Shown piece by piece: positions 9,647-20,989 of a stretch of 64,000 nt of DNA. Source of the DNA: Porphyra umbilicalis (taxonomy: Eukaryota; Rhodophyta; Bangiophyceae; Bangiales; Bangiaceae); the NCBI GenBank assembly GCA_002049455.2, contig KV918986.1, forward strand, positions 42,730 through 106,729, read 5' to 3'. How positions within the stretch are numbered: the stretch's first letter is position 1; every line of letters starts with the position of its first letter. The notes under the pieces are model-generated. The model had not been told where the DNA came from. It was given only the letters and a program-made list of their open reading frames with translations, and ran no database searches. The position numbers were made by a program, and so were the translations under genes.

Positions 9647-10597
9647 TCAGCTTGCACTGGAATCCCCATCAGACGCAAAATTCGGATGGGCTTCGATATG
9701 TAGGCTGTTGCTGCGCCCATCGAACGGGCCCTGCGATGAATATGGATGGGGCAGTTTGATGAGCTCTCTTCGATGGGCTTGAAAGTGTATTACTGAAAGC
9801 GCGTTCGCGAAAACACCCTGGACTTGCAAAACGATAGAACTGTTTTCACACGACGAAAGATACATAGGCAAGTCGAGCACCGCCTCCCGGGTGAGCGTCA
9901 CCTGCACGACCGGCGCCGCTTGGGAGCGCACGTACGAGCGGGAGATCAGAAAAAAGGAGACGAGGAAGGCGGCCATGGCGGCGGTGGTGGCGGTCGCCGA
10001 CGTGACCACCGCTTGCTGGCGTAGGGGCCGCTCCGCCCACCGCCGCCGCGGCGTCCACCGCGGCCCGCACGAGCGGCAGCTGCTGCCGTCGGCGGGGTAC
10101 CCGCCCACTGGTGGGTAGCGGCCGCCCGCACGCTCCTCGACGACCAGCGCTTTGTCTTCGTCCGAGGGGGGGTAGGTGATCGCCGCGAGGGGCTCCTGCC
10201 GCACCCACCGGAGGGTCAGCAGCGGCCGCCACCGCCGTGGCGGGCGGCGGCTGCCACCGAGGTACGGCCGCCACCATCCGAGCAAACACCGGCCGAAGCT
10301 GGCTGGGCAGTCGTCGCTTGCCGCAGCGCAGACTCGAGGCCGAGCTGTGCGATGCGCACGTGCGCGGCGGCGACGCGGTGGATGGGGAGGGGGGGGTATG
10401 TGGGGCCACAGAGGGGGAGGGGGGGGAAGAAGCCGTCGATGGCACGGGGGGGCGGGCGGCGGGGTGGAGCGAGAAAATAGCAGGGGCGCCACGCCGCCGC
10501 CACCGCCGGTGCCGGCACCGCCGCGGCCGCGGCCGCCGCGGCCGCGGCCGCCACTCGCTGCCGTGTGCGGGCGCGCGTCGTGCGCACGGTCGTCCAC
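9647..10597 (-). CDS. Putative single-pass membrane protein, Pro-rich N-terminal region
   Basis: A 316-codon open frame that begins without an ATG, so the start is uncertain. The last 109 codons begin at an ATG at 9976. The first two thirds are Pro/Arg-rich and partly accidental. The believable part runs from about residue 130: a charged segment (PSDEDKALVVEER), then AAMAAFLVSFFLISRSYVRS as a membrane helix, then a more ordinary segment (VVQVTLTREAVLDLPMYLSS). A splice from near 9817 to near 9660 would join this to a downstream frame carrying the CVPPCG motif of the 9578-9637 repeat. That splice is a guess from GT/AG positions. No family recognised. Confidence 0.35.
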   Translation of the reverse strand: MDDRAHDARPHTAASGGRGRGGRGRGGAGTGGGGGVAPLLFSRSTPPPAPPCHRRLLPPPPPLWPHIPPPPHPPRRRRARAHRTARPRVCAAASDDCPASFGRCLLGWWRPYLGGSRRPPRRWRPLLTLRWVRQEPLAAITYPPSDEDKALVVEERAGGRYPPVGGYPADGSSCRSCGPRWTPRRRWAERPLRQQAVVTSATATTAAMAAFLVSFFLISRSYVRSQAAPVVQVTLTREAVLDLPMYLSSCENSSIVLQVQGVFANALSVIHFQAHRRELIKLPHPYSSQGPFDGRSNSLHIEAHPNFASDGDSSAS

Positions 10598-11789
10598 TGC
10601 TCACCGCCGCGTCGGCGGCAGGCGCGGCGGCAACACCGCCAGCGGCGGTGGCCGCCGCCCCCACCCGCCGCGCGCGGGTGTTGCGGGAAGGGAAGCGACC
10701 ACGCAGGCCGCAGCGCATTCAGCGCCGACACGACCCCCTGTTTGAAAAATCAAAACCGACGTCTCCCACAGGGCCCGCAGAGCCCGATTCTGCCCAACTA
10801 CCGCGGAATTGCGACATCATGGCCGTTCGTGGCCGCGTCCACCTGCCCCCACGACCCCGTAAACGCCGCACCTGCCCTCACGCACCTTTTTAACCATGAT
10901 TCTGCTTCCGCGGACCGTACGGGCGATGAAGACGTCGCCACCTCTAGCAAGATCACAGAAAGATGGGGGCAGCCCCGGCGCATGTTCCCATAGTCAAGAA
11001 AGCGCCGGGGGACGTCCTCCAACGGCGTAGGGAGCCAAACGGACCGCCAAAAACATTTTTTTAAGTACTCCCGCAACGTGCACTGGAAAAAAGGACTTTT
11101 TTTCCGACGTGTGGGTGTGAGAAAGCACCCTAGACTAAAGTCCAGGGAACTGTAGTGCATTTCTGGGTGTGGCGCAGTGCCTAGCCGCATCCGCGCAGCC
11201 TCGGGACTGTTGTCGAGACAATATCGAGAGGAGCATCGAGTGCTTAGTAGTTCCCGCCCGCATGACCCGCCATTTTTGGCCCACAAGCGATCTGGTGTAT
11301 CTCAGATTACCAGAAGGCCTCCCATCACCGAAAGTGGGGTCAAGTGTGAAGTGACTCGACACCAAATTTGTGACGGTCTTCTTGCATGAACATGGGTGTC
11401 TGGAGGTAGTTGATACAAGTCGGAGCTCGTTTGTAACTGTACAGTATCCCGTCGGATTCGGCAGCGGCGTTGGCGGATCCCACCACCCGGAACCGCCACC
11501 CAAGAGAACACCCCGTGTGAGAAAGCCGGAGCCATTGGCCAGTGGCTTCGGTCGCCGGACCAGATCCGTCCTGTGGGCACACGAATGGCAGCGAGACTGC
11601 AGCCCTGGCATTGGCACCACACATCCACAAACAGGTCCTGCCCCGAGTGCACGTGAGGCTGCGCTTTGTTTTGTGGTACGCCGGAGCGGCGCGCTCCTGT
11701 GTCTGTATGCTCGTCACTACGCGCTGTCTAGCTTGAGTATCTCTACCCTCTTCCACAGATTGATCCCCCCGTCCCCCATTCTCTTCGAC
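10598..11789. other. Intergenic upstream of KDZ transposase
   Basis: GC-rich up to about 10720, then ordinary composition with T-rich and A-rich patches near 11060-11110. The transposase frame stays open back to about 11370 but has no ATG before 11790. An upstream exon or the 5' transposon end may lie here. I could not find a matching inverted repeat by eye. Confidence 0.35.
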
Positions 11790-13394
11790 ATGACTCTTCT
11801 TGCCGTCGAGTTTGAGCGATGCCTGGGGACCTCCTGCAACGCCTACAAGCTGCGCAACCGCGTCGCCGTTTCGGTCACCGTGCGGACCGTACGTGGCATT
11901 TACAACGCACGTGCTCTCTCCCGCTCCTGCGACAAGTGCCGGACGCAGTACACTCCGGGTATGACGACGTACAAGCCCGACTACTTTGTCAACGAGATCC
12001 AGCCGTGGGTGACATCTGCGCTCCCCATCCCTGCCGTTGACTTGGACGCCGCAGTGGGAGTCCGAGCGCACAGCCCAGTTCAAGGCCTCGTGCGCGTCTC
12101 AAACCACCATTTCGTCGAGTTGACGCTTGCTCGGTCTTGGTACCTTCAAGCCACGATGGGCCGGTCATCAACCGAGAGCCAAGCCCTGGTGCGCGCGGCG
12201 ACGGCGACGTCTGATACGCTCCTCGACAATATGGACGGGTTCGACGGGGTGGAGGAGGAGGGGGGCCTAGGGCAACTGATTTGGGCATCCATCGTGTTCT
12301 ATGGGGCTTTTCTCTTCGAGCAGCGGCGCGGCTGCGTCAATGTGGCCTGGCTGACAGTCCACGACGTGCAGCGGACGCGCAGCTCCCTCCGCACATCCCT
12401 CCATGCCCTGTGCCGTCGGATGGTCGGCGTGTGGCAGCGTGTTGGGTTTTTCCACGCACGTCACGAGTGTGACAGGTGCCGTCTGTTTAACGGCATCGAC
12501 TATCTTGTGGGTGACGGCGTTGCTACGGGGGGGATTGTATGCGGCATGGAGGGCTGCCTTGATCCCCCCGTCCACAATCTTCGGTTTTGCGTGCATCACT
12601 CGGCGCGTGAGCGCGTCTGCGCTGTCGTGCGGGTGTCGTCATCATCCGGGCCGTGCGGGGAGCCCCGGGCGCCCCGAGCTCCCTCCGCTGGTCGACAGGC
12701 GTTCTGGCTCGTTTGCCGGCGGCACATCCCATTGGAGGAGGCCCACGAGCGGCGCGCGAACTCGGCGGCCACGCGTCGCAACGGGAGTGTACCCGGTAAC
12801 GTTGCAGCAGATGCGGCTGCTTCTGTGGACGGGGACGGCGGGGACCAGTTTGGTGCTCATGGTGGGGGGCCTGGATCGGGGCTGCGGGCCGTGTGGCGTC
12901 GTCAACACGTCCAGCGCTATGTTGTTTTCAGCCGACCTTGTGGGGTTGTTGTCTTTGCTCAGTTTCTGTCGGGTGGGGAGGGACCCGCGACAGTTCTCGC
13001 TTCCATGGCCCGGGCGGTGCGTTGCCTTGAGCGCACCCCGTCGGCTATTGGCTACGACATGTGCTGTCGCATCCACCAGCACCTGCGTGGACCCAATGTT
13101 GTGCGGCGGGATGCCGACACCGTAGCCGGGGCTGTCTTGGTAGTGCCTCGCTTCCATGAGCGTACTCACCGACTCTGTGCGCCTCATTGCATGTCTTCGT
13201 GTCGAATGTCGTGCTATCCCGAGTTGGTCGGGCCTGATGGCAGAACGAGTCTCTCTAACACCTCGCGGGCCGAGCAGCACTTCAGGTTTCTGCGTGGATG
13301 GCAAAATACAGTCCACAGCATGCACTGCGACAAGGCCGACTTCATGCTGGGTTGTGTTGAGGAGGAGCGCAACTTTGACTTGCTCCGGCGCTAG
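11790..13394 (+). CDS. KDZ-superfamily transposase with CxC5/CxC6-like cysteine clusters
   Basis: This gives 534 aa from the first ATG of the frame, which leaves room for an upstream exon. Residues 18-75 resemble a CxC5 cluster (KLRNRVAVSVTV, C47-x2-C50) followed by VSNHHFVELTLARSWY, the conserved segment after CxC5 in KDZ proteins. Residues 220-320 match CxC6: C227-x2-C230, GDGVATGGIVCGMEGC, LRFCVHH, C277, C289, CRRHIPLEEAHE. The RNase H-fold core follows: RPCGVVVFAQFLSGGEGP (382-399), IGYDMCCRIHQHL (420-432), VPRFHERTH (452-460), C463/C467/C471/C475, and NTSRAEQHF (490-498), where Glu495 fits the catalytic acid. Known family: Kyakuja-Dileera-Zisupton DNA transposons. It is a complete-looking frame ending in TAG. 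Whether it is an active transposon or a domesticated gene is open, as no terminal repeats were found. Confidence 0.85.
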   Translation: MTLLAVEFERCLGTSCNAYKLRNRVAVSVTVRTVRGIYNARALSRSCDKCRTQYTPGMTTYKPDYFVNEIQPWVTSALPIPAVDLDAAVGVRAHSPVQGLVRVSNHHFVELTLARSWYLQATMGRSSTESQALVRAATATSDTLLDNMDGFDGVEEEGGLGQLIWASIVFYGAFLFEQRRGCVNVAWLTVHDVQRTRSSLRTSLHALCRRMVGVWQRVGFFHARHECDRCRLFNGIDYLVGDGVATGGIVCGMEGCLDPPVHNLRFCVHHSARERVCAVVRVSSSSGPCGEPRAPRAPSAGRQAFWLVCRRHIPLEEAHERRANSAATRRNGSVPGNVAADAAASVDGDGGDQFGAHGGGPGSGLRAVWRRQHVQRYVVFSRPCGVVVFAQFLSGGEGPATVLASMARAVRCLERTPSAIGYDMCCRIHQHLRGPNVVRRDADTVAGAVLVVPRFHERTHRLCAPHCMSSCRMSCYPELVGPDGRTSLSNTSRAEQHFRFLRGWQNTVHSMHCDKADFMLGCVEEERNFDLLRR

Positions 13395-16300
13395 TGCGCT
13401 CCTCTGTTGTTTAGGTGTAGAGTACGTGTCTGTCTATTCAATAGTAGCTTGTTATCTCTTTGCACTTGCTAGTGTACAGAGCCCCGACATCTGGCCGACA
13501 ACAGGTCGATGCACGCGTTTAGGAAGTATTCTACTCATGGAAGCAACAAACAACCGACAAAAGATGGCGGGGACATTGCCTTAGCGGCCCTTGTTCCAGC
13601 TGGAAAGCACAATGTCGGCCGCCACCACGTTTGAGAGAAAGCAGGCCCAGGTCAGGACGCTCAGGTCGCGACAGCGCGTGGACGTCACGGTGGCCATTGT
13701 TCGCGTGGGTGGCCAGTGACAACTACATTCCCACGTCCGGCACGCTGTCTCCACTCGCGGAGGCCTTCTCGCCTCCTGCAACATAACCAAAGAAGGAAAC
13801 ATGGCCGGGGCGGGAGCCGTCCGATACAACTGCGGAAAGCCGGCCTGCTCGTCAGATCCAAGGAATTGTCAGACTACATATCAAGTCGCGGATGCCAATT
13901 CTAATGTAATGGGAATACCGTTTCGAGAAAGAGTCCTCATTCTTTGCCATGGGCGCAGCACCGCCGAAGAAGTCGACAGAGAGATGCACACCCGTCAAGC
14001 GCCGCTGAGTACAGAGCCACAGGCAAGCACTTTTTTCTTGTAGCGGTGTACTCTTCAACTCAGAACGAGACGGCACCGAACGTACTGTTCAAATAGGCTT
14101 GGCAACGGCACCTCCGAGCAACTCGACCCTCGACGCTGCCATCACTCGAAGTGCTTTCATGGAGATGAAGTGTGCCGACAGCGCTCACCTTCACGCCTCG
14201 CCACAAAGGAGAGTCGTAGTGTCTCAGTTCGCCAGTGGCAAGAAGGGCAGGAGCGGCCACCAAGTCATGAACGCTCGGCGTCACTAGGTCTGCTCGCATA
14301 CCTAGGCAGGAGCCACCACATTGCTCGGCGTACGCACCATTGCCGTAGCTACTACGATGAGCACAGGCAGGACCACCTCCAGAAGGTCTACATTTCTTTA
14401 TTTTTCCAGTCCCCGTCTGACAGCCGTGGCGGCGCGTCATTGCCGCGGCGCGGTCTCGCCAGGGGATACAAAGGCTATCTGCTTCTGCCGAAAGTGCTTT
14501 CCACTACCACGAGCAAGCGCTTCGGCGAGCACCCGCACGAAACTGGGCTGATAGTGGTATCAGGAGTAAACGGAGGCGCATCTATGTTTACTACAATGAG
14601 AACATGACTGTGGCGTCACTTCTCGACTGCACCGCGACATGAAGTAAAAGTGTGAACCTCCACGGCCACACACAAGAGAGCGTCTGCTCCAGCCAGCGCC
14701 GCAAACGCACGGCGAGTCCATCGCGGAACGCAGGTGGGCGGCGGGCAAAGGGGCGCCGCAAGCGATGCAGCAGCCCCCACCATGGGACCTGGCTGAGGCA
14801 CACCACGCGGGCTACAACGCTGGATGTAACGCATGTGGCGGCGCAGCCGCCGCTGCTGCCAGCCTCAACCAAGTGCAACATCGCCTCGAAGAACCGCAGC
14901 GCACAAAGCAGCACCGACAGACGGGGCTGCAGACGAGGACGTGCGCCCTCTGGGCGGGCGATGGTAAAATCGGGGCACCCACGTGAGATGATTACCTGTA
15001 GTGGGACCGCTCACCGTGATGAGGGGAAAGCAACATGGGGGTGTCTTGGTAGAGTGACTACCAAACGACTGGGAATAGTCGTGTCGGGGTCGCGGTCCGT
15101 ACAGCTACTGCCGCGGGATAGAGCACACGCTGCAGCTGCGAGCTTGACGGAGCTCGTGCAGCTTGCACAAAGAAAATAGACGTCCGCGCACGCGACGTCT
15201 ACGCTCTGGCATGTACAGTGAGTTGCAAAAACACAAAAGGAGTAGGAACTGATGTCCCGTTCTGATGCGACCCGATTTCACTGTCAAGTAACTTGAAGCA
15301 AGCATTACGAATGTCTCCGGCGCTACGATTAGAAACGTGGTACCACGGTGTACACGACGACGGCCTACTACCCCTTGACGACTTGCGTCACTGCACCACT
15401 TGCCGCAGCACGAGTTTCACGTCGTGGGCGAATCTGGGTTACGGAGCATAGCACACCCTAATAACAGGTCTTCTCCTGCCAATTACTGGTCAGGCCACGT
15501 TAATTCTAAATCGAAGCAGACGCAATGTTTGAAACCGGGAGGATTGACATCCATTTATCGCATTCTCCTTTTTCCAACTACTGAGCGGGGCATTTTCCCA
15601 CTCGGCCACAGGGACCTTTGCTGTCCGATCGCGTCTCCTAATGCAATGTATAGCATTGATTCTGTCTCTGGTCTCGGGTTCGATCTTCTCCGGTCGGAAT
15701 AAAAAAGGACTCCATCCGGGCGTACAACACCGCAGCACCCAGTTTGCTTCGATTCTTGCGCTTGTATGCTTCTTGGGCCGGGCTTTCAGATCCCGCCTGG
15801 TTGCAGCGCGTGTGGCCGACTATCAAGTTAGCGCCTCGGCGACCCCCCCCGCTTGCCCGCCGTCGCCAACGCACCGAAGATGCTGATTCTCGGGCTTCTG
15901 TTCTGTTGCAACCACCGCAGACATGGGCGCCCCCTATTGCACTAAGGGGGGCCTGCAGGCCACGGGCGTTGACACTTTCCCTACCGATGCACCGCAACAG
16001 CCACATAGGCACGTCTGCCGCATGCTCGTAGTCTGCCCCCACAGCCCGTGGAGGCGGGAGATGCGTCGGCGCCATCAGCCCCGCCAGCGCTGGTAGCCGT
16101 CCCCGGCAGCGTCATCATAGCTGGGTCGGCCGGGCCCACGGCCCGTCATGGTACGATACAAGGTTTCGCTGGCACCCCGACCCACTAGCTGGACCCATGG
16201 CGTTGGCCACGGTGTGGCCAACCTGTGCATCGCCCCCACAACTGCAGCACGCAATGGGGAGCACGCTGCTCAGCGTGATGCCCAAAAGGGGCAGCCAAAA

Positions 16301-16866
16301 TACTACTGACGGAACCGTGCCGAGTGCAGAGGTGACGTCCGCCAACCACGTGGCCCCTCTATGCGCCTTTCATGTATGCGGGCTGTGCGCGGCCGACAGG
16401 GCCAATGGCGACCCAGAAGCAGAGAGAGGTGCGCGCACTAGCAACCAGGTAAGTGATGTTGTGCCTAGACCGCCCCTCCCAGAGGACGCCACCGCTAACG
16501 TCGGAAGACTACATCGACGCAGTGCCCGAACGCAGCAAAGACGCGTCCCTCTGCGTGCCAGTCCCATAGCCGCTCAGCGTGCCACCGCGCTTCCATAGAC
16601 CCAGGAATGGTGGCAGAGGCGTCCGACCCACGTCCCCACGGCCTCCCCCGGCCGCAGAGCCCCCGCTTGCTACCCTCCCCGCATTGTCCTGCCTTTCCCC
16701 GACATTTTCAGAGTCCTTCGGGCTGATGCTTGTAGCCTGTATGGCGGGGGCTTTCTGTCGCTGCACCCACCGACGCCGTCGCGAGGTTGGTTCCTGCCTT
16801 GAATCGCCGGCCTTCAACTCCGAGATCTGCGCGCATGCCGATGGAAAGGCACCAGTCGCAGCGCCC
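13395..16866. other. Long intergenic stretch; no gene supported
   Basis: About 3.5 kb of moderately GC-rich DNA with many short frames on both strands and no recognisable protein. A B-box-like GGTTCGATC at about 15670 and a GGCCGAGTGG on the opposite strand near 15610 suggest tRNA-derived debris, but no fold closes. On the minus strand at 16115-16345 a short hydrophobic frame (VVFWLPLLGITLSSVLPIAC) could be a fragment of a broken multi-pass membrane protein. Confidence 0.35.
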
Positions 16867-16869
16867 TCA

Positions 16870-17421
16870 GAGCGTCTCCACCAATGGCTCCAACCGTCCA
16901 AACAGCCAAACGTGGCACCGTTTGGCCGTTTGGACGGTTGGAGCACTGGTGGCTGGGATCCGCTCCAAAACTAGGGTGTGACGGGGCTGTGACGGCCCAT
17001 AAATAGACCGGTTCACATTTTCTAATCCGTTAATGCATCTCGTGGTGGCCTCGCGGGATCGCCCTTCTTTTGGAGCTTGAACGGCAGCGCCACTCCAAAC
17101 AGGCCTGTTTGGAGACGCCCCGAGTCGTTTGGCCAACCCCTGGTTCCCTGTTCGAACCACGAAAGCCAATGGAAAGCGTGACCCGTGGCTTGCAGACAGT
17201 TGCGAGACGATCTGGCAGTCATGGAGATTCTCTGTAGTGCATCTGTGGGAATACTGGCGTGCCACAAAAGAGGCCCACCGCCAGAGACGTCGAGACGAGC
17301 CCAAGCTTGAGACGTGATCTGCGTAGTTTTAGCTCTGCGTTTGGAGAGCCAGTGACAGCACCACACGTTGTGCACACGTGGCCGTTGGGTTGGACGGTTG
17401 GCTCCATTGGTGGAGATGCTC
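16870..17421. mobile_element. Harbinger-like MITE with strong internal palindrome
   Basis: An element of 552 bp. Its ends are inverted repeats (GAGCGTCTCCACCAATGG left, GAGCATCTCCACCAATGG from the right end), continuing imperfectly through CCAACCGTCCAA. It is flanked by the 3-bp duplication TCA (16867-16869, 17422-17424). The end sequence GAGCATCTCC is typical of PIF/Harbinger MITEs. Near the left end, positions 16889-16945 form a long near-perfect hairpin (CTCCAACCGTCCAAAC against GTTTGGACGGTTGGAG). No coding capacity. It appears to have landed in what may be a decayed minus-strand gene. Confidence 0.75.
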
Positions 17422-17424
17422 TCA

Positions 17425-19072
17425 TGACCTGGTAGTGTCGCGCTGCTGAGACGGCTCGGCTGGATCGCTTTAGTCCTAGAATAAGAAATGCGGTTTGAAG
17501 CACTCGGGTGGCCGCAGTGACACAGGAGGCTGTATTACTCACGGTGCCCACCAGCGGGCCGCAGGACCCTAAAGACATGCCGGTGCCGTTTCACGCCGAT
17601 GAGAAACTTGGGGAAAGCGTGGCGGGTGCCATGACGCTGGGCATCAGCGAAAGGAATGCCCCAGCGCTGGCGGGGTGCGCCCAAGCACACCCATCAGCCC
17701 CCCAGATCGTCGCCTGGCCGCCGGCGCCGAAAAGACTGCTGTGCCTCCTCAAGCCAGGTGCCTGGAGTGGAGAATAACCCAACGGCGCATGGCGGCGCGA
17801 GCTTTTGCCCATCGCCCTCTACGACTGTGTGCACGGCGCCAGCGGCATGCCGTCTGAAGGTACGACCTCTTGCAGCGGATCTTCGCTACCGGCCAACACG
17901 CGCTTGGCACCGAATAATTGCGGCGCAAGAGTCGCAATGCCTACATTGGATTTTACTTGCGCTGGTGCCTGTGGGTACGTCAACTGGCTTGCCGGAGAGC
18001 AATTTGTCATACCACCCCCTTCCCCACTATAGTATCGCCGTCAGCATTCCTTTGGTCCGTACCCCACTTCAGCAGATCCAGGCCTACCCTTTTATCCCTT
18101 GTGGCCGTTCCGGCGTCTGTGCTGTCTCTCTAGCCCGACCATCCGACGACACAATGACAAAGAGTGGCCGGCCTACGCGTGAGACACCGCAAGCCATGGC
18201 GCCCGCGCACGAAGCGACGGTTTTCCGTGCCGCCGTGCTGAGTCACCAGTCGCCTCGCCCCCTGTTTCTGGCAGGAACCTCGGCACCGCCACCTCCGTTT
18301 TCCGGACAGAACTGTTTCGTCCGACTCGGAGCGAGGGTAGCGTCCTTCCACCGTCCCTAGGCTCTCATTGTAGTGGCTTTTTACGCTACCCGTCAGAGTC
18401 ACTCGCATCGGCAGGGTCGCCCTTTCCCATGACACACTGTCATCCGCCGCTGTGGCGGCGGACCCGCTCGCGCCCACGTGACCGTCGCCGGTTGTGACAG
18501 ACAGCGGCAGTTGCCATGGTGCAACACTAGGTGGAAAATGCACCTAAGAGCGCGCATGACCATCTCGTAGTCCCTATCCCTACCTATACTCTTCACCCCC
18601 GACCCTCCCCCGCAGCTTTTAGCCGCCCACAACACGGCCGTGGTAGCCTAGGTGGTGAGAAGCTGTCTCTGCTACATGTGAGACGGTGGCCAGCGGCAGA
18701 AAAACGCGGCGACGGATCTAGAGATTCCCCTGTGCCCTAACCTGTACCACATACTTGAAAACGGCGGCCTCTCCCGCTACCACCACCACTATAGGAGACG
18801 CTTCAACAATGGCTTTCGTGTACTCTGTGGCCGCCCTCGCCCCTCCGCTCCTTCTCATCGGATGGCCTGCAACCGGGTTGCCGCGGGCAGGTGGAAACGG
18901 AGTGAGGGATGTCTTGGGAAAAAAACAGAAAATGAGACAAAGGAGCTTGTGATTGGTGACGGAGGCGCGTGCGCCTGGTCGAGGAATAGATGTGCCCTGT
19001 GTCGTCGGTTGCCATACTTGAGCTAATGAAAAAAAGAAAAATAAACAGCTAGAAGGCATCGACGCTTGCGTA
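17425..19072. other. Intergenic; possible decayed minus-strand membrane gene at its left
   Basis: On the minus strand, 17590-17700 and 17480-17570 read as short hydrophobic pieces (AFLSLMPSVMAPATLSP; VLQTAFLILGL) with a GTGAGT...TTCTAG pair (about 17545 to 17475) that could bound a short intron. This might be the remains of a transporter-like gene cut by the neighbouring MITE. The evidence is thin. Nothing is recognised from 17800 to 19072. Confidence 0.25.
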
Positions 19073-20989
19073 TTACTCGGTCGCCTTCATCCACGCAACT
19101 TGATTGCGCACGGCACGAGGATGGTCAATAAAGAAAGACCAAACTTTGGCGACCCACAAAGCCGCAGATAGGTGGCTCGCCATGGGTTGCAGAGCCACCT
19201 TCTCATCATTGAGCATCAACCGCAGGGTGGCCAGGATCCACTCTTCTCCACCATCACCATCTCGGCTGGGGCGGAACCGCATCCGTAGGTCGTCAAAAGC
19301 AGATTGGGCACGAGACCGGCCAGAGCTACGACGAGCGCGGAAGTGGCGGATGTCCTCAAAAATGACATGTGCCGGCGGCGCGGAGTGGAAGAACCCAAAC
19401 AGAGCGAAACTGGTGTTGCGAGCCACCACATACATCGTAGGCAAGTCCCGGATGCGGATCAGCTCCTCCATGTACACCGCCCCGGCTGTCAGCGCACGCA
19501 GCCAGGAGACCGTCACCGTGCGGGTTGTACGAAGGACAGCTGTCCCGTCGGCACCCAGGGCGTACCGCGGCCATGTGGGCATCCAAATGCGGGCGCCCTC
19601 CCGCAGAGCCCACTGGCGAGCCTCATCGCGGGTGAAACGACCAATAGCGCCCACCAAGAACACCTCGCTCGTGAAAGCGCGCTCCTCCTCGTCGAGACCA
19701 AATGCAGCTGCCAGGAGATCACGTGCCGCCACGGGGGAGACGTGCGCCGACGGGTCCAAATTGGCCGCGGGGGGCAGCTCGGCGGTGGGTGGCGCGCCAG
19801 TAGCATCCGCGGGTAGTGTAGCACGGGGGGCGACTGAAGACGGAGCGGAAGGAGCGGTAGACGGGTAGGCACAAGCAGGCGACGATGGGGATGGGCGACG
19901 AGTCCCAGACGGTGCGGGGGCGCAGGTATTCATGGGTCGCTGATCCCGGGCGACAGCCGGAGGCGGCAGGCGGTGAGCGGTAGTCTGGTTGCCAAGCGAG
20001 GCAGCGGCCGGGAGGCGCCGCATGAGTGCCGCAGTACGAGCCGGTGTAGACGTGGCCGAGGAGCGTTGCACAGACGCCGGCGTTGGATCAGTGGCATGGC
20101 CCTGCAGCACCGCTGACAGCACATCATCGTCCTCCGAGTAGCTGTCTGGCTCAGTGGACGTGTCCGACAGAGGACGCGCCGGAGTCCCGACAGAAGACCC
20201 AGGAAATCCACCCGTCAAGTACTTGTGCGCGGTCGTTGCAACGCTCGGCTTGGAAATTCTTCCACAGCGCACTTGGTCCACCGTCCCACGCGAGCGCGCC
20301 GGGCGCCGGCCTCGGCAAGCCGACGCAGCCGGAGAGGTCGGCGGCATGCGCACGCTCGCTGAAACGGCAGCTGGGGGCAGCACCACCGGCTCCCTCGAAG
20401 CACCTGGCACCGGCCGCGATGGAAGGCCGACCGCGACCACGTCAGCGGCGCTCTGTGCGGCGTACGCAAACATCCCATCGGCGCCCCGTCCGGCTTCCGC
20501 CTGAGCAAGAGCGCCACCACCCGGCTCAGACCACGCACCAGGTCCCACTCTCTTGGAATCCCATGCATGCGCGACAGCACGGAGCACGGCCCGCAGGGAT
20601 GAGGCACTCAGAGGGGCCGAACCACCCCCGGAGAAGCATTGGCGAAAGTGGTCGTCCATCTCGTCACGCGTCATCGGCTTTCCGGCGAGCGTCTCGAGGA
20701 AGGTGTCTAGGTGGTCAACGCGGGCAGGACGGAGGGTGGGCGGGATGGCAGACAGGATGGAAACCTTGAGCAGCGCGAGGTTGGTCTCGTTAAAAGCCTT
20801 GCGCGGCAGCGGTACGCGAACAGCTGCAGTCCCCTCGACCTGCATGCGAGAGTTGGACGGCGAGGCGCCACAGCGACCACCACTGCGGGTACGGCGAGTA
20901 GGCGTCGCGGAGCGTGGAGAGTAAGGATGAGCGGCGGCTAGGCGAGGCACGGCGGAGGTGAACAGGTGAGACGTGTCCTGGTCCGCCAT
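19073..20989 (-). CDS. Unrecognised 638-aa protein
   Basis: A single long frame from an ATG at 20989 in good context (A at -3, G at +4) to a TAA at 19073. The N-terminal 80 residues include an Arg/Pro-rich part and a helical block (FNETNLALLKVSILSAIPP, VDHLDTFLETLAGKPMTRDE). The middle (about 150-400) is Pro/Ser/Thr/Ala-rich and probably disordered, with an acidic patch (SEDDDVLSAV). The C-terminal 230 residues look folded and ordinary in composition: AARDLLAAAFGLDEEERAFT, FVARNTS-type strands, SFALFGFFHSAPPAHVIFED, and MASHLSAALWVAKVWSFFID at the end. I recognise no family. It could be a host protein or an accessory ORF of a mobile element. Codon use matches the flanking genes. Confidence 0.55.
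   Translation of the reverse strand: MADQDTSHLFTSAVPRLAAAHPYSPRSATPTRRTRSGGRCGASPSNSRMQVEGTAAVRVPLPRKAFNETNLALLKVSILSAIPPTLRPARVDHLDTFLETLAGKPMTRDEMDDHFRQCFSGGGSAPLSASSLRAVLRAVAHAWDSKRVGPGAWSEPGGGALAQAEAGRGADGMFAYAAQSAADVVAVGLPSRPVPGASREPVVLPPAAVSASVRMPPTSPAASACRGRRPARSRGTVDQVRCGRISKPSVATTAHKYLTGGFPGSSVGTPARPLSDTSTEPDSYSEDDDVLSAVLQGHATDPTPASVQRSSATSTPARTAALMRRLPAAASLGNQTTAHRLPPPAVARDQRPMNTCAPAPSGTRRPSPSSPACAYPSTAPSAPSSVAPRATLPADATGAPPTAELPPAANLDPSAHVSPVAARDLLAAAFGLDEEERAFTSEVFLVGAIGRFTRDEARQWALREGARIWMPTWPRYALGADGTAVLRTTRTVTVSWLRALTAGAVYMEELIRIRDLPTMYVVARNTSFALFGFFHSAPPAHVIFEDIRHFRARRSSGRSRAQSAFDDLRMRFRPSRDGDGGEEWILATLRLMLNDEKVALQPMASHLSAALWVAKVWSFFIDHPRAVRNQVAWMKATE

Noticed and set aside
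15530-15690. tRNA gene or tRNA-derived SINE (B-box-like GGTTCGATC on plus, GGCCGAGTGG on minus)
   Set aside because: T-arm and acceptor stems do not pair and A- and B-box-like motifs lie on opposite strands; no complete cloverleaf.
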